Below are positions 1 through 8,149 of a stretch of 64,000 nt of DNA, piece by piece. A program made the translations under genes and the position numbers. The notes beneath the pieces were generated by a model. It saw nothing but the letters and a program-made list of their open reading frames with translations, had not been told where the DNA came from and searched no databases. Source of the stretch: Chryseobacterium artocarpi (GTDB lineage: Bacteria > Bacteroidota > Bacteroidia > Flavobacteriales > Weeksellaceae); contig NZ_MAYH01000034.1 in assembly GCF_001684975.1 (NCBI RefSeq), positions 124,001 to 188,000 of the forward strand, given 5' to 3'. How positions within the stretch are numbered: the stretch's first letter is position 1; every line of letters starts with the position of its first letter.

Positions 1-1299
1 ATTGTGATAGTGCTTCACCACAGGTTTCTCTCCAAGGAAATAATAAAATATGCTTCCCACAGCTACAATTCCAATGATAGCAGCTATCTGTTGAAAAGTA
101 TTGTAAACTCCTGATGCATTACCAATGAGTTTGTCTGGCATTCCGGAAAGTGCAATGTTGGCAAGCGAAGGAATAATAGACCCCACACCCAAACCATGTA
201 GAAATAACAACAGACAAAACAGATAATAGTCATCCTGAAATCTGAACACAATGATCTGAATAATAAGAACCAGTATAATAAATCCAAGTCCAAAAATCAA
301 AGCTGCCTTTCCGTATTTCAATATAAATTTCACCGAAAAAACTGACGCCAAAATAAATCCTATTCCCTGAAAAACGATGACTTCCCCGGCTTTCAAAGAA
401 CTTATTTTTAATCCATCCTGAAAAAAGACAGACAGAATATAGAAATAAGAGTCCAACATGATAAAAAAGAAAGAAACCGCAATGATTCCCAGATTGAAAT
501 TCTTAAACCGAAACAATTCAAAATCAATAAGAAACGGTTTATCAGCTTTCATCCTGTTTTTCTGATTCTGTATAAAATAAACTAATATTATAACAGAAAT
601 AATGAGCACAAATATATTTTGAAGTGAAAACTCATCCTGTTCCAAAGCTGTAAGCGCATAAGTTATGCTGAAAAGCCCTGTGGATAAGGTAGCTACCCCC
701 CAAATATCAAATGATTGCTTCATTATCACTTTAGATTCCTGCAATTTTATAACACTAAAAAATACAGCAAGCAGACATACAGGAACATTAATGAAGAAAA
801 TAAATCGCCAAGGTTCTTCGAATCCTCTTAATGATGAAAAATAACCTCCTAAAAACTGTCCTGCAATCGTTCCAATTCCAATGGTAATTCCGTACCAACC
901 CATTGCTTTGGTACGCTGTTCATGATCAGGAAAGAGAATCTGTATCATTGAAAGTACCTGTGGAGCCAGCAATGCAGCACTTATCCCTTGTATAAATCTT
1001 GAAATAATAAGCTGTATTGCACCGGATGAAACTCCACACCCTATAGAACTGATCATAAAGAAGAGCAGCCCAATAATGAACATCTTTTTCCTGCCATACA
1101 AATCTCCTAATCTCCCACCGGTAATTAAAAAAGAAGAAAAGCCAATAAGGTAAGCAGCAATTATAAACTGCATTTCTCCGTTAGAAGCATGTAAATCTCT
1201 CTGTATAGAAGGAATGGATACATTGATGATAAAAATATCCATGATTGTCAACAATTGCCCAAGAAGTATTATACTTAATATTAAATAGTTATTTTTCAT
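1..1299 (-). CDS. DHA2-family MFS drug efflux transporter (3' end cut by window)
   Basis: The frame is open from an ATG at 1299 to the left edge (433 codons, no stop), so the C-terminus is missing. The protein is highly hydrophobic with many membrane segments. Near residue 21 it has the D-x-x-I-x-N-V-x-x-P signature of DHA2 exporters, and at about 61-72 the loop motif GGRLGDLYGRKK. Family members are proton-driven exporters of drugs, dyes or bile salts in the inner membrane. It lies 41 bp downstream of a TetR gene on the same strand, with a palindrome between them, so co-transcription and TetR control are likely. This resembles the LmrA/LmrB pairing of Bacillus. The substrate cannot be told from sequence. 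Confidence 0.93.
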   Translation of the reverse strand, partial: MKNNYLILSIILLGQLLTIMDIFIINVSIPSIQRDLHASNGEMQFIIAAYLIGFSSFLITGGRLGDLYGRKKMFIIGLLFFMISSIGCGVSSGAIQLIISRFIQGISAALLAPQVLSMIQILFPDHEQRTKAMGWYGITIGIGTIAGQFLGGYFSSLRGFEEPWRFIFFINVPVCLLAVFFSVIKLQESKVIMKQSFDIWGVATLSTGLFSITYALTALEQDEFSLQNIFVLIISVIILVYFIQNQKNRMKADKPFLIDFELFRFKNFNLGIIAVSFFFIMLDSYFYILSVFFQDGLKISSLKAGEVIVFQGIGFILASVFSVKFILKYGKAALIFGLGFIILVLIIQIIVFRFQDDYYLFCLLLFLHGLGVGSIIPSLANIALSGMPDKLIGNASGVYNTFQQIAAIIGIVAVGSIFYYFLGEKPVVKHYHN

Positions 1300-1305
1300 T
1301 TTTAT

Positions 1306-1319
1306 ATAGATATATCTAT
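1306..1319. promoter_or_regulatory. Predicted TetR operator in front of the MFS gene
   Basis: A perfect 14-bp palindrome ATAGA-TATA-TCTAT sits 7 bp before the MFS start codon, between it and the tetR stop. The same half-sites with the same 4-bp gap occur in front of tetR (1935-1948). Operator function is inferred from this repetition and position. Confidence 0.6.
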
Positions 1320-1340
1320 TTTTAATGATCAAAAAAAAAA

Positions 1341-1904
1341 TTAGGATAACAAACCCTGAACAATTTTTTTTACATGATCAAAAGAATCGTTGTTTTTACT
1401 GATCGTAGAAGTCACGACTGCACCTTCTATCAAAAGGAAAATCTGATCAGTGATTAAATCAATATTCATTGACGGATTACTTGCTACACCCTCTTTTACA
1501 ATTGTATAAATAATTTCCCTCTGCTTTTCCTTATGACTTTTGACGAAAGCTGATACCACAGGATTTCCTTCACCCATCTCAGAAACAATTTTAATGAAAT
1601 GACAGCCAGCAAACTTTGAAGATTGTTGAAGTTTTTTACGATAATCGACAATTGATGAAAGCTTTTTACTTGGCTCAGCAATATTGACAAGGCTCTTTTC
1701 TAATCCCTCAAGCCAATTATTTTCTTCTTTAATCAGATAGGCATGAAGAAGATCATTTTTAGATGAAAAGTGATTGTACAGCGAACCAATAGCTATATCA
1801 GCCTCAGCAATAATCTGATTGATCCCGGTAGAATTAAATCCTTGTTTGTAAAACAATTCTGAAGCTACTCTAAGAATTCTATCATGTACTTTTTCCTTTT
1901 TCAT
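1341..1904 (-). CDS. TetR/AcrR repressor, LmrA/YxaF-like
   Basis: 187 residues. The N-terminal helix-turn-helix (about residues 8-55) includes the TetR signature G-x-LYNHFSSKNDLL. The C-terminal ligand domain has a GCHFIKIVSEMGEGNP segment resembling the LmrA/YxaF subgroup (GC...LA.EM....P). In Bacillus, members of that subgroup repress a DHA2 exporter encoded next to them, which is the arrangement here with the MFS gene 41 bp downstream. A TAGCTTTG -7 box lies at 1919-1926 (minus strand) and an operator-like palindrome just upstream of it, which fits autorepression. Confidence 0.9.
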   Translation of the reverse strand: MKKEKVHDRILRVASELFYKQGFNSTGINQIIAEADIAIGSLYNHFSSKNDLLHAYLIKEENNWLEGLEKSLVNIAEPSKKLSSIVDYRKKLQQSSKFAGCHFIKIVSEMGEGNPVVSAFVKSHKEKQREIIYTIVKEGVASNPSMNIDLITDQIFLLIEGAVVTSTISKNNDSFDHVKKIVQGLLS

Positions 1905-1918
1905 GCTGAAAATTTTAA

Positions 1919-1948
1919 CAAAGCTACATAAAAAATAGAGAAGTCTAT
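1919..1948 (-). promoter_or_regulatory. tetR promoter with overlapping operator
   Basis: On the minus strand a TAGCTTTG sequence (1926-1919) matches the Bacteroidota -7 consensus TAnnTTTG, 14 nt before the tetR ATG. Eight bases upstream is ATAGA-GAAG-TCTAT (1935-1948), with the same half-sites and gap as 1306-1319. Because TCTAT repeats as TCTATCTAT, an 18-bp ATAGA-N8-TCTAT reading also exists. It falls in the promoter spacer, as expected for a repressor site. Confidence 0.55.
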
Positions 1949-2056
1949 CTATTTTTTACAATTGGAAAATTCTATCGGCTTAATGAATAATTAAAACCTG
2001 ACAAAAATTGCGATGAAAATTCGTGTTATTATAAAATAAGAACGATATTTAAACTA

Positions 2057-2530
2057 ATGAAAAAACTAATGAAACTATCGTTATTATTCCTTATTCTGAT
2101 ATTGGGTTTTTCATCTTGTAAACCATCGCAAACAAAGAACAATAATAAAAATATGAGTAAAACTAATCCTGTGGTCTATTTTGAAATTCCTGTGGATAAT
2201 CTGGAGCGTGCAGAGAAATTTTATACCGCTGTTTTCAACTTCAGTTTTGAAAAAGAAATCATTGATCATTATGAAATGGCACTATTCCCATTTGAAGAAA
2301 AAAATAGTGGAATCACTGGTGCACTGGCAAAAGGTGATGTTTATAAACCTTCAAAAAATGGAGTTATTATTTATTTTAAAACAGAAAATATTGATACTAC
2401 TCTGGAAAAAGTACTTCAACAGGGCGGAAAAATTCTTTATCCTAAAAGAATTGATGAAAAATATGGTTTTGCAGTAGCGGAATTTGAAGACTCGGAAGGA
2501 AACAGAATTGCTTTGCATGAAACGATCTGA
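2057..2530 (+). CDS. VOC-family (glyoxalase-like) lipoprotein
   Basis: 157 residues. Residues 1-21 form a lipoprotein signal ending FSSC, then a short linker. From an internal Met at 2153 (SKTNPVVYFEIPVDNLERA) a typical single-module vicinal oxygen chelate fold follows: FEIPV near the start, FYTAVFNF, and E-D-S-E-G-N-R-I-A-L at the end. VOC proteins are usually cytosolic metal-dependent enzymes or binding proteins, so a lipid-anchored version is unusual. A cytosolic form starting at 2153 is an alternative. It is a single gene with no clear partner and an unknown substrate. Confidence 0.85.
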   Translation: MKKLMKLSLLFLILILGFSSCKPSQTKNNNKNMSKTNPVVYFEIPVDNLERAEKFYTAVFNFSFEKEIIDHYEMALFPFEEKNSGITGALAKGDVYKPSKNGVIIYFKTENIDTTLEKVLQQGGKILYPKRIDEKYGFAVAEFEDSEGNRIALHETI

Positions 2531-2785
2531 GTTTTTTGAGGTATTGAAAAAGCAAAATAAATTTAAAACCATATAGATTAACCAAATCATTATTCTAGTC
2601 TTATCATACAGTTCTACGCTCTTATATGGTACAAAAAATAATGCTCGATACTGAATTAAAGCCTGACTATAGTGTTCATTTTCAGTGGTTGTAATTCCAT
2701 TCACTGCATAATATTTTTATAATAAAGTTTCAACATATTTTGTATCTTTAATTACCATTTCCATAAAAATATTTGGTAATTCGTT

Positions 2786-3400
2786 ATGACAGAAGAACTT
2801 TATTTCATCAAAACCAACCCAAATATTGCCAAAATTAATTTGTACAATAGACTTTGCCGTGAGGAAGAAAACATATTGAACTTTCTTCAACCTAATGGAG
2901 CTACAAACCTTGAACTGATTAAAGAAAAAGTAAAAGACTCTGTAGAAGAACTTTCCAAAGAAGAGCTTTCGCAGATATTTTCGTGGTTCAATAAAGCCTA
3001 TCAATCAGATCATGAGGAAATAAAAACCCAGCTTTTCATTAACGGGATTGATCTTTTTTATGAAATTCCTTCTGTTCATCATACAGAAAATTATTTACAG
3101 ATTCTTTCAACGTATGAAAAACTGTTTCAGCAGAATATGAATTATATTGTGGATTCTAAGAATTTCAGTGAATTTCTGATCTATGGAATCTTCGTCATGG
3201 AAATCATCAACAAGGAATATGATAATGAAAATATTCTTTCTGATTATCTAAAACAGGATTACCAGGCTTTGTATTCTTCAGCAGAAAATCATCCGGATTT
3301 AAAGAATTTTGATCAGAAAAACAGCGCTGATCTTCAACGTTATTTTAATGACCTGTATGATCTCACAAGATTTTATAAGGGTTCAATTATTCAGCTGTAA
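2786..3400 (+). CDS. Conserved-looking hypothetical protein
   Basis: 204 residues, acidic and predicted mostly helical, with no signal peptide or membrane segment. I do not recognise a family. Opening residues MTEELYFIKTNPNIAKINLY lead into a long helical body rich in Glu, Lys, Asn and Tyr. It is transcribed alone, 255 bp after the VOC gene and about 220 bp before the receptor gene. Codon use looks like its neighbours. Confidence 0.7.
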   Translation: MTEELYFIKTNPNIAKINLYNRLCREEENILNFLQPNGATNLELIKEKVKDSVEELSKEELSQIFSWFNKAYQSDHEEIKTQLFINGIDLFYEIPSVHHTENYLQILSTYEKLFQQNMNYIVDSKNFSEFLIYGIFVMEIINKEYDNENILSDYLKQDYQALYSSAENHPDLKNFDQKNSADLQRYFNDLYDLTRFYKGSIIQL

Positions 3401-3620
3401 TTTTAAATAAAGGAAAAAACAGTAAGTTATTGAAATACTTTCTTCATATTTCTGTTTATTTTTTCAACTTTTATTTTTCATTCAATTCCCTATAAATCAA
3501 CATAAAAAAGAACTTTCAATGATTGTTCAAGGATGATTATGTTTTAAAATCGAATAAAAAAATTCACGGTTTGATGTAATACTCGCCATGTAAAAAATGT
3601 CTTGTATAAAAAAACTAACT

Positions 3621-5987
3621 ATGAACCGGAGAATTATTCTTCTTTTAAGTCTTATTTCCACAACATTCGTTTTTGCACAAAGTGTAGAAGGAAATATTAC
3701 GGACAAAGACAATAAGCCAGCAGTTGAAACTGAGGTAGTGATTACAAAAGATAATAATAAGTTTACAGCCATTACAGATGAAAAAGGAGCTTTCAGAATT
3801 CCTTTGAAAGAAAATGGAAATTATTTACTTGAAATTATAAAAGACGGAGTAAAAACCAATAGTGAAAAAATTGCGGTAAAGGGAAATGCCAGAAAGGATA
3901 TTCAGATTAAAGAAGAGCCTGTAGTACAAAAGGTAGAAGGAGTAACAGTTACTGTAAAGAAAAAATTATTCGAGAGAAAAGTAGACCGATTGATCTTCAA
4001 TGTTGAAAATTCTGTTGCTTCACAAGGGGTAGATGCTATTGAAGCTTTGTCTAAAACACCAATGGTAAAAACCAGTGATGAAGGGATAAGCATTGCCGGA
4101 AAAAGTAATGTAGCCGTTATGATCAATGATCGTCTCCTGAATCTTAACGGGCAGGAGCTTATCAATTATCTGAAAACACTCCGTTCTGATGATATTCTTA
4201 AAATTGAAGTAATCACTACTCCACCTGCGAAATATGATGCAGAAGGAAAAAGCGGGCTGATCAATATTATTCTTAAGAAAAATGCCAATCTTGGCTGGAA
4301 TGGTTCTCTTCAAACTTCAGGAAATTATTATTGGGGAAAAACCACAGTCTCTACCAGAAGTGGCGCCAGCTTTAATTATCAGGGAGAAAAATTATCCCTA
4401 AGCACCAATTTATCTGCAGGAGATAATTACTGGCAATATTATAATGACAATTATCTGACAGGTACTACCAACAGCTATTATTGGAATAGAAACAGTGATA
4501 ATTTAAATAATTATAAGTACAAAAGCGGAAATGTAAAGGCTGAATATAAGATCAATGACAAAAATCTTTTCGGGATCAATTATAATTATTCACACAGTAA
4601 TCCTTGGGAACAAAGTAAAAATAAATCTTCAAGGTTCAATGAGAATGGTTTGGTAAATATTTTATCTGATTATAATTACAGGACAAGCAGAGATGTTCAT
4701 AATGCAACAGCATTTTACGAAACGAAAATAGACAGTGCAGGTGGTAAGCTTAGCTTAGTTGCCAATATGATGCTCAATAATTCTGATGCAAGAAATTTCT
4801 CCAATACATTTACGTCAGATGAAAGTATTTATACCCTGTTAAATCCTATCAGTAAATACAGAATTTATTCCGGGCAGGCTGATCTTGAAAAAACTTTTGC
4901 TAAGATTAAAACGGAATCAGGATTAAAATACACGAAGATCAAAAATGATTCAGAGTTTAATTTCTTTGATGTCAATAATGGACAATATCATCTTATTCCT
5001 GAGAATACCAATACATTCTTTTATAGTGAAGAGAATTATGCTGCCTATTTCTCAACCAATTTTAAGATTAATGATAAATGGGATGCAAAAGCCGGACTTC
5101 GTTATGAATATACCACATTGGAAGGGGTTTCGATGAATGACAATACTTCTGCAAAGATCAAGTATGGCAAATTTTTCCCAACTGCTTATTTGAGTTATAA
5201 ACCTAATGAAAACAATTCATTTTCTCTTAATTATTCCCGCAGAATCTCACGCCCTTACTTTGGGAACCTGAATCCTTTCAAATATCTGATTTCTAATTTT
5301 GAATACATAACCGGAAACCCTTATCTCCTGCCTTCATTTTCAGATAATTTTGAAATGGGATATGTGTTAAATAATAATCTTAATGTAACTCTATATTATA
5401 ATTATAACAAGGATAACTGGGACAGAGTTCAGATGGTAGACGGGAATTACCGGTATACAGTTGCTAAAAACTTTTATAATGAAGACCAGGCAGGAATCAA
5501 TGTAAGCTACAATTATAATAAACTGAAATGGCTGGAATCAAATGTTTTCTTAAATGGTTTTTATGCAAAATCAAAATCTTATGACCCTTCTATCATTTCA
5601 GCTTCTGCAGGATATAGCGCTAATATCAACATCGATAATAATTTCTTCCTTAATAAAGAAAAGACAGTAACCTTAATGCTTGGGCTATGGGGAAGCTTAC
5701 CGAATAGAAACGGGAATACCTATTACTACAGCAATGCTTCATTGTATGCAGGAATGAAATTGAATATGATGGATAAAAAACTATTCTTAAACCTTTATCT
5801 AAATGATCTTCTGAATACAAATCGTGAAAAAGGAATAAAATACTACCCGACTTATAATGTAGATTATCAATTCAAAGGAATTACAAGAAATGTACATCTT
5901 TCTCTTACCTATAAATTTGGTAACAATAATGTGAAAGGCGCTACTAAACAAATGAAATTTGACGAATCCAAGAGAGCAGGCAGTTAA
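3621..5987 (+). CDS. Outer-membrane beta-barrel receptor (TonB-receptor-like, OMP_b-brl_3 type)
   Basis: About 788 residues. The ATG at 3621 is preferred over one at 3597 because it begins directly with a signal peptide (MNRRIILLLSL...FAQ). Then come a carboxypeptidase-regulatory-like beta-sandwich (about 20-95, VEGNITDKDNKPA), a plug domain with VDAIEALSKTPMV and VITTPPAKYDAEGKSG (about 130-220), and a long Tyr/Asn-rich barrel ending in LSLTYKFGNNN. This is the Bacteroidota family of outer membrane receptors lacking a clear TonB box. No SusD partner is present and the ligand is unknown. A terminator follows at 6026-6058. Confidence 0.9.
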   Translation: MNRRIILLLSLISTTFVFAQSVEGNITDKDNKPAVETEVVITKDNNKFTAITDEKGAFRIPLKENGNYLLEIIKDGVKTNSEKIAVKGNARKDIQIKEEPVVQKVEGVTVTVKKKLFERKVDRLIFNVENSVASQGVDAIEALSKTPMVKTSDEGISIAGKSNVAVMINDRLLNLNGQELINYLKTLRSDDILKIEVITTPPAKYDAEGKSGLINIILKKNANLGWNGSLQTSGNYYWGKTTVSTRSGASFNYQGEKLSLSTNLSAGDNYWQYYNDNYLTGTTNSYYWNRNSDNLNNYKYKSGNVKAEYKINDKNLFGINYNYSHSNPWEQSKNKSSRFNENGLVNILSDYNYRTSRDVHNATAFYETKIDSAGGKLSLVANMMLNNSDARNFSNTFTSDESIYTLLNPISKYRIYSGQADLEKTFAKIKTESGLKYTKIKNDSEFNFFDVNNGQYHLIPENTNTFFYSEENYAAYFSTNFKINDKWDAKAGLRYEYTTLEGVSMNDNTSAKIKYGKFFPTAYLSYKPNENNSFSLNYSRRISRPYFGNLNPFKYLISNFEYITGNPYLLPSFSDNFEMGYVLNNNLNVTLYYNYNKDNWDRVQMVDGNYRYTVAKNFYNEDQAGINVSYNYNKLKWLESNVFLNGFYAKSKSYDPSIISASAGYSANINIDNNFFLNKEKTVTLMLGLWGSLPNRNGNTYYYSNASLYAGMKLNMMDKKLFLNLYLNDLLNTNREKGIKYYPTYNVDYQFKGITRNVHLSLTYKFGNNNVKGATKQMKFDESKRAGS

Positions 5988-6025
5988 TCATTAAAAAAAC
6001 AGGATAGAAACTATAACCCCGATCG

Positions 6026-6058
6026 GCAGTACTTTCAATAAGGTACTGCTGATTTTTT
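6026..6058 (+). terminator. Intrinsic terminator after the barrel receptor gene
   Basis: GCAGTAC (6026-6032) pairs with GTACTGC (6043-6049), followed by a run of six T at 6053-6058. Confidence 0.75.
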
Positions 6059-6074
6059 ATTATAATCATTTACT

Positions 6075-6440
6075 TCAATCTTTATTAACCTCGTGAAATG
6101 ATTGAATTTTAAAAAAGTAGTAAAACATTCCACCTACAAAATACATCAATACATCTAAAATATCTCCCGTAAAAAGTTCTGATAGCTTAGGACATATTAC
6201 TTCAAATAACAGAGAAAGATATAATACAGAAGTCAAAACAAATTTAAAATCAGGTTTCCATCGAAATCCCAACCAGTCATTCATAATATATTCTATCAGA
6301 TAACAATACATAGGAACGGTAATGAAATCTGTGAAATGATTGTTGATAACAGGAATATAAATTCCATTCTTCCGCAATTGAATGATCAATAACCAGCCAA
6401 CCAACCCCAACAAAAACCAATATGAAATTCTTTTTTTCAT
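6075..6440 (-). CDS. Small integral membrane protein
   Basis: 121 residues with about four hydrophobic segments (WFLLGLVGWLLII, a central segment with TDFITVPMYCYLIEYI, FVLTSVLYLSLLFEVI, VLMYFVGGMFYYFF). Similar proteins in Bacteroidota are often labelled magnesium citrate secondary transporter, but at this length transport is doubtful and I treat it as unknown. Its ATG shares one base with the stop codon of the 44-residue gene upstream (TAATG), indicating translational coupling. The pair faces a TetR gene across a strong palindrome. Confidence 0.75.
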   Translation of the reverse strand: MKKRISYWFLLGLVGWLLIIQLRKNGIYIPVINNHFTDFITVPMYCYLIEYIMNDWLGFRWKPDFKFVLTSVLYLSLLFEVICPKLSELFTGDILDVLMYFVGGMFYYFFKIQSFHEVNKD

Positions 6441-6574
6441 TACATATGCAATACAGCCATGATAAATCCAATAATTACCTGCAGAACTTTTGCCACGATA
6501 TCCTGAATATCTGTTTCATTCTTCTTTGAACTACTTCCAGCATTCTCATAATCAAACTTTTGTTTTCCTTCCAT
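6440..6574 (-). CDS. 44-residue small membrane-anchored protein
   Basis: This short frame runs from ATG 6574 to a TAA that overlaps the start of the next gene by one base. It encodes a polar N-terminus (MEGKQKFDYENAGSSSKK) and a C-terminal hydrophobic helix (VLQVIIGFIMAVLHM). The overlap with the downstream membrane protein, the shared direction and the palindromic operator 31 bp upstream support a real gene. No family is recognised. Confidence 0.6.
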   Translation of the reverse strand: MEGKQKFDYENAGSSSKKNETDIQDIVAKVLQVIIGFIMAVLHM

Positions 6575-6605
6575 TGTAATAAGATTTGACTAAGCAAAGA
6601 TAATC

Positions 6606-6629
6606 AAATTAGAACATTTGTTCTAATTT
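6606..6629. promoter_or_regulatory. 24-bp inverted repeat, predicted operator of the divergent TetR
   Basis: Arms AAATTAGAACA and TGTTCTAATTT are exact reverse complements separated by TT. It lies in the 100-bp divergent gap, 31 bp from the 44-residue gene and 45 bp from the tetR-like gene, so one site could control both directions. Confidence 0.6.
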
Positions 6630-6674
6630 AGGAAATATGATATAAATCCTATCTTATATTCTTATCTTTGAAGC

Positions 6675-7295
6675 ATGGGCACAAAGGAAAAAATTTTAGC
6701 AAAGGCTCTGGAACTTTATAACGAAAAGGGCTACAACACTATTACCACAAGACATATTGCTGCTGAACTTTCAATCAGCCCCGGCAACCTTCACTATCAT
6801 TTCAAACATTCTGAAGATATTATCAAAATCCTTTTTTCCGAGCTAATTGTGAAAATGGATGAACTGCTAAACGAAATGAAAAAAAATGAAAATAAAGTAT
6901 TGAAGGACCTTTATGACTTCACGTTTTCAACCTGTGAAATATTTTATTCCTACCGTTTTATTTTTGTGAACTTCGTAGATATTTTAAATAATATTCCAGA
7001 GATAAAAGCTCAATATGAAGGGATTAATTTTAGTAGAAAAGAGGAATTTTATTTTATATTTTCAGGACTTCAGAAGAATAATATTTTCAGAGAAAATATC
7101 CCTGAATTTATTACAGACTGCCTTACAGAGCAGATTTTTATTATTGCTGACAACTGGCTCACTCATAACAGAATGATTTCAAAGTTTGAGAAGGAAAAAG
7201 CGATCCATCATTATACGTTGCTGCAGATGAATCTTTTCTATCCTTTTCTGAATGACGAACAACAAAAACTTTATGAACAACAATATATCCGATAA
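6675..7295 (+). CDS. TetR/AcrR family transcriptional regulator
   Basis: 206 residues. The N-terminal TetR helix-turn-helix has GYNTITTRHIAAELSISPGN followed by LHYHFKHSEDIIKILF (about residues 20-58). The C-terminal part is Phe/Tyr-rich, typical of a hydrophobic ligand pocket. It probably binds the 24-bp inverted repeat at 6606-6629 and controls itself and the divergent small membrane genes. A TATCTTTG -7 box at 6663-6670 ends only 4 nt before the ATG, suggesting a leaderless transcript. Its 3' end overlaps the acetyltransferase gene. Confidence 0.9.
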   Translation: MGTKEKILAKALELYNEKGYNTITTRHIAAELSISPGNLHYHFKHSEDIIKILFSELIVKMDELLNEMKKNENKVLKDLYDFTFSTCEIFYSYRFIFVNFVDILNNIPEIKAQYEGINFSRKEEFYFIFSGLQKNNIFRENIPEFITDCLTEQIFIIADNWLTHNRMISKFEKEKAIHHYTLLQMNLFYPFLNDEQQKLYEQQYIR

Positions 7296-7770
7296 TCACT
7301 CCATAAGTATCAGACAGGGAAATCCAGAAGATCTTCCGACAATACTTACCCTATTTAAGGATACCATTACTTTCGTTTGTAAAAAAGATTATAATACAAA
7401 TCAGATTGAAGCATGGAAATCGGGAGCCGATAATCTTGAAAGATGGAAGAAAGTAATGAAAGAACAGCTTGTTTTAGTTGCCGAAATTGATCATAAAATT
7501 GTAGGCTTCTGTACTCTTGACCAGAAAAATTACATTGATTTATTATTTGTACATAAAGATCATCAAAATTTGGGAATAGCGTCTATACTCTATAACCTCA
7601 TCGAAAAAGAAGCATTAGAACAGAAGAATTTACCCCTTACGGCAGACGTCAGCAAAACAGCAAAACCTTTTTTTGAACGAATGGGTTTTCATGTCCTTTC
7701 TGAGCAAACTGTGAATGTAAAAGGGGTTGACCTCATCAATTATAAAATGCAAAAGGATCTGCTCACATGA
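7252..7770 (+). CDS. GNAT family N-acetyltransferase
   Basis: 172 residues. The acetyl-CoA loop is visible as VHKDHQNLGIASIL (Q-x-x-G-x-A, about residue 105), preceded by the strand YIDLLFV and followed by the helix ending IEKEALEQ. The substrate is unknown. The start overlaps the upstream TetR gene by 44 bp. A second in-frame Met at 7273 would reduce the overlap to 23 bp and is equally plausible. Co-transcription with the regulator is likely. Confidence 0.9.
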   Translation: MTNNKNFMNNNISDNHSISIRQGNPEDLPTILTLFKDTITFVCKKDYNTNQIEAWKSGADNLERWKKVMKEQLVLVAEIDHKIVGFCTLDQKNYIDLLFVHKDHQNLGIASILYNLIEKEALEQKNLPLTADVSKTAKPFFERMGFHVLSEQTVNVKGVDLINYKMQKDLLT

Positions 7771-7855
7771 TAAAAAACATATAAGATCATTTTAAGAGAT
7801 TTGTGGCATAGAATTAGCTTAAAGAACGGTAAGTAAAATTGTTTTGAACCTTTAT

Positions 7856-7943
7856 TTTAAACCATTAAGATTGGTAAATGGTTAAGTTTTTTTATAAAAA
7901 CAAATCTTGTTATAACCACTACAAAATTTCTTAATGGTTTAAA
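7856..7943. repeat. 14-bp inverted repeats bracketing 60 bp upstream of the tyrS leader
   Basis: TTTAAACCATTAAG (7856-7869) and its exact reverse complement CTTAATGGTTTAAA (7930-7943) flank 60 bp. A third partial copy (AATGGTT, 7877-7883) can pair locally with AACCATT of the left arm. The right arm ends 2 bp before the predicted -33 element of the tyrS leader. It could act as an operator, a hairpin at the end of the upstream transcript, or the remains of a small element. Confidence 0.5.
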
Positions 7944-7945
7944 TA

Positions 7946-7976
7946 TTGGATCTACAGGAAAATCCTGTTATATTTA
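7946..7976 (+). promoter_or_regulatory. Promoter of the tyrS leader
   Basis: TTG at 7946-7948, then 20 bp, then TATATTTA at 7969-7976. This is one mismatch from the Bacteroidota -7 box TAnnTTTG at usual spacing. The spacer holds ACAGGA-AAA-TCCTGT (7954-7968), an inverted repeat that could bind a regulator. The predicted start site coincides with the leader ATG. Confidence 0.55.
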
Positions 7977-7981
7977 CCTCA

Positions 7982-8077
7982 ATGAAACATTTAAACAGCA
8001 TATTGCGTCTTCCATTCTTCAGTGAATATTACACCCCGAGTTATCGTTCGGGAAGACTTTCTATATCTGTAAACTAA
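7982..8077 (+). CDS. tyrS leader peptide (31 aa, three Tyr codons)
   Basis: An ATG at 7982 opens a 31-codon frame ending TAA at 8075-8077. Tyr codons are at positions 16, 17 and 21 (TAT TAC ... TAT), inside the first arm of a hairpin. An intrinsic terminator follows 23 nt after the stop and tyrS begins 72 nt after it. This matches translation-controlled attenuators such as the pheM leader in front of pheST in E. coli. Its role is inferred from codon content and position; the peptide itself probably has no function. Confidence 0.65.
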   Translation: MKHLNSILRLPFFSEYYTPSYRSGRLSISVN

Positions 8078-8129
8078 TTATATAATCAAACCTATATAGA
8101 GCCCGGACAGTATTGTTCGGGCTTTTTTT
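8035..8129 (+). promoter_or_regulatory. tyrS transcription attenuator (pause hairpin, antiterminator, terminator)
   Basis: Arm 1 CCCGA (8035-8039) can pair with arm 2 TCGGG (8048-8052). Arm 2 extended as GTTCGGG (8046-8052) can instead pair with arm 3 CCCGGAC (8102-8108, one G-U). Arm 3 as GCCCGGACA (8101-8109) pairs with arm 4 TGTTCGGGC (8114-8122), followed by seven T. A ribosome stalled at Tyr codons 16-21 would cover arm 1, free arm 2 and block the terminator, giving read-through when charged tRNA-Tyr is scarce. Confidence 0.65.
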
Positions 8130-8149
8130 CGTTTAAAAAACATTTAAAA

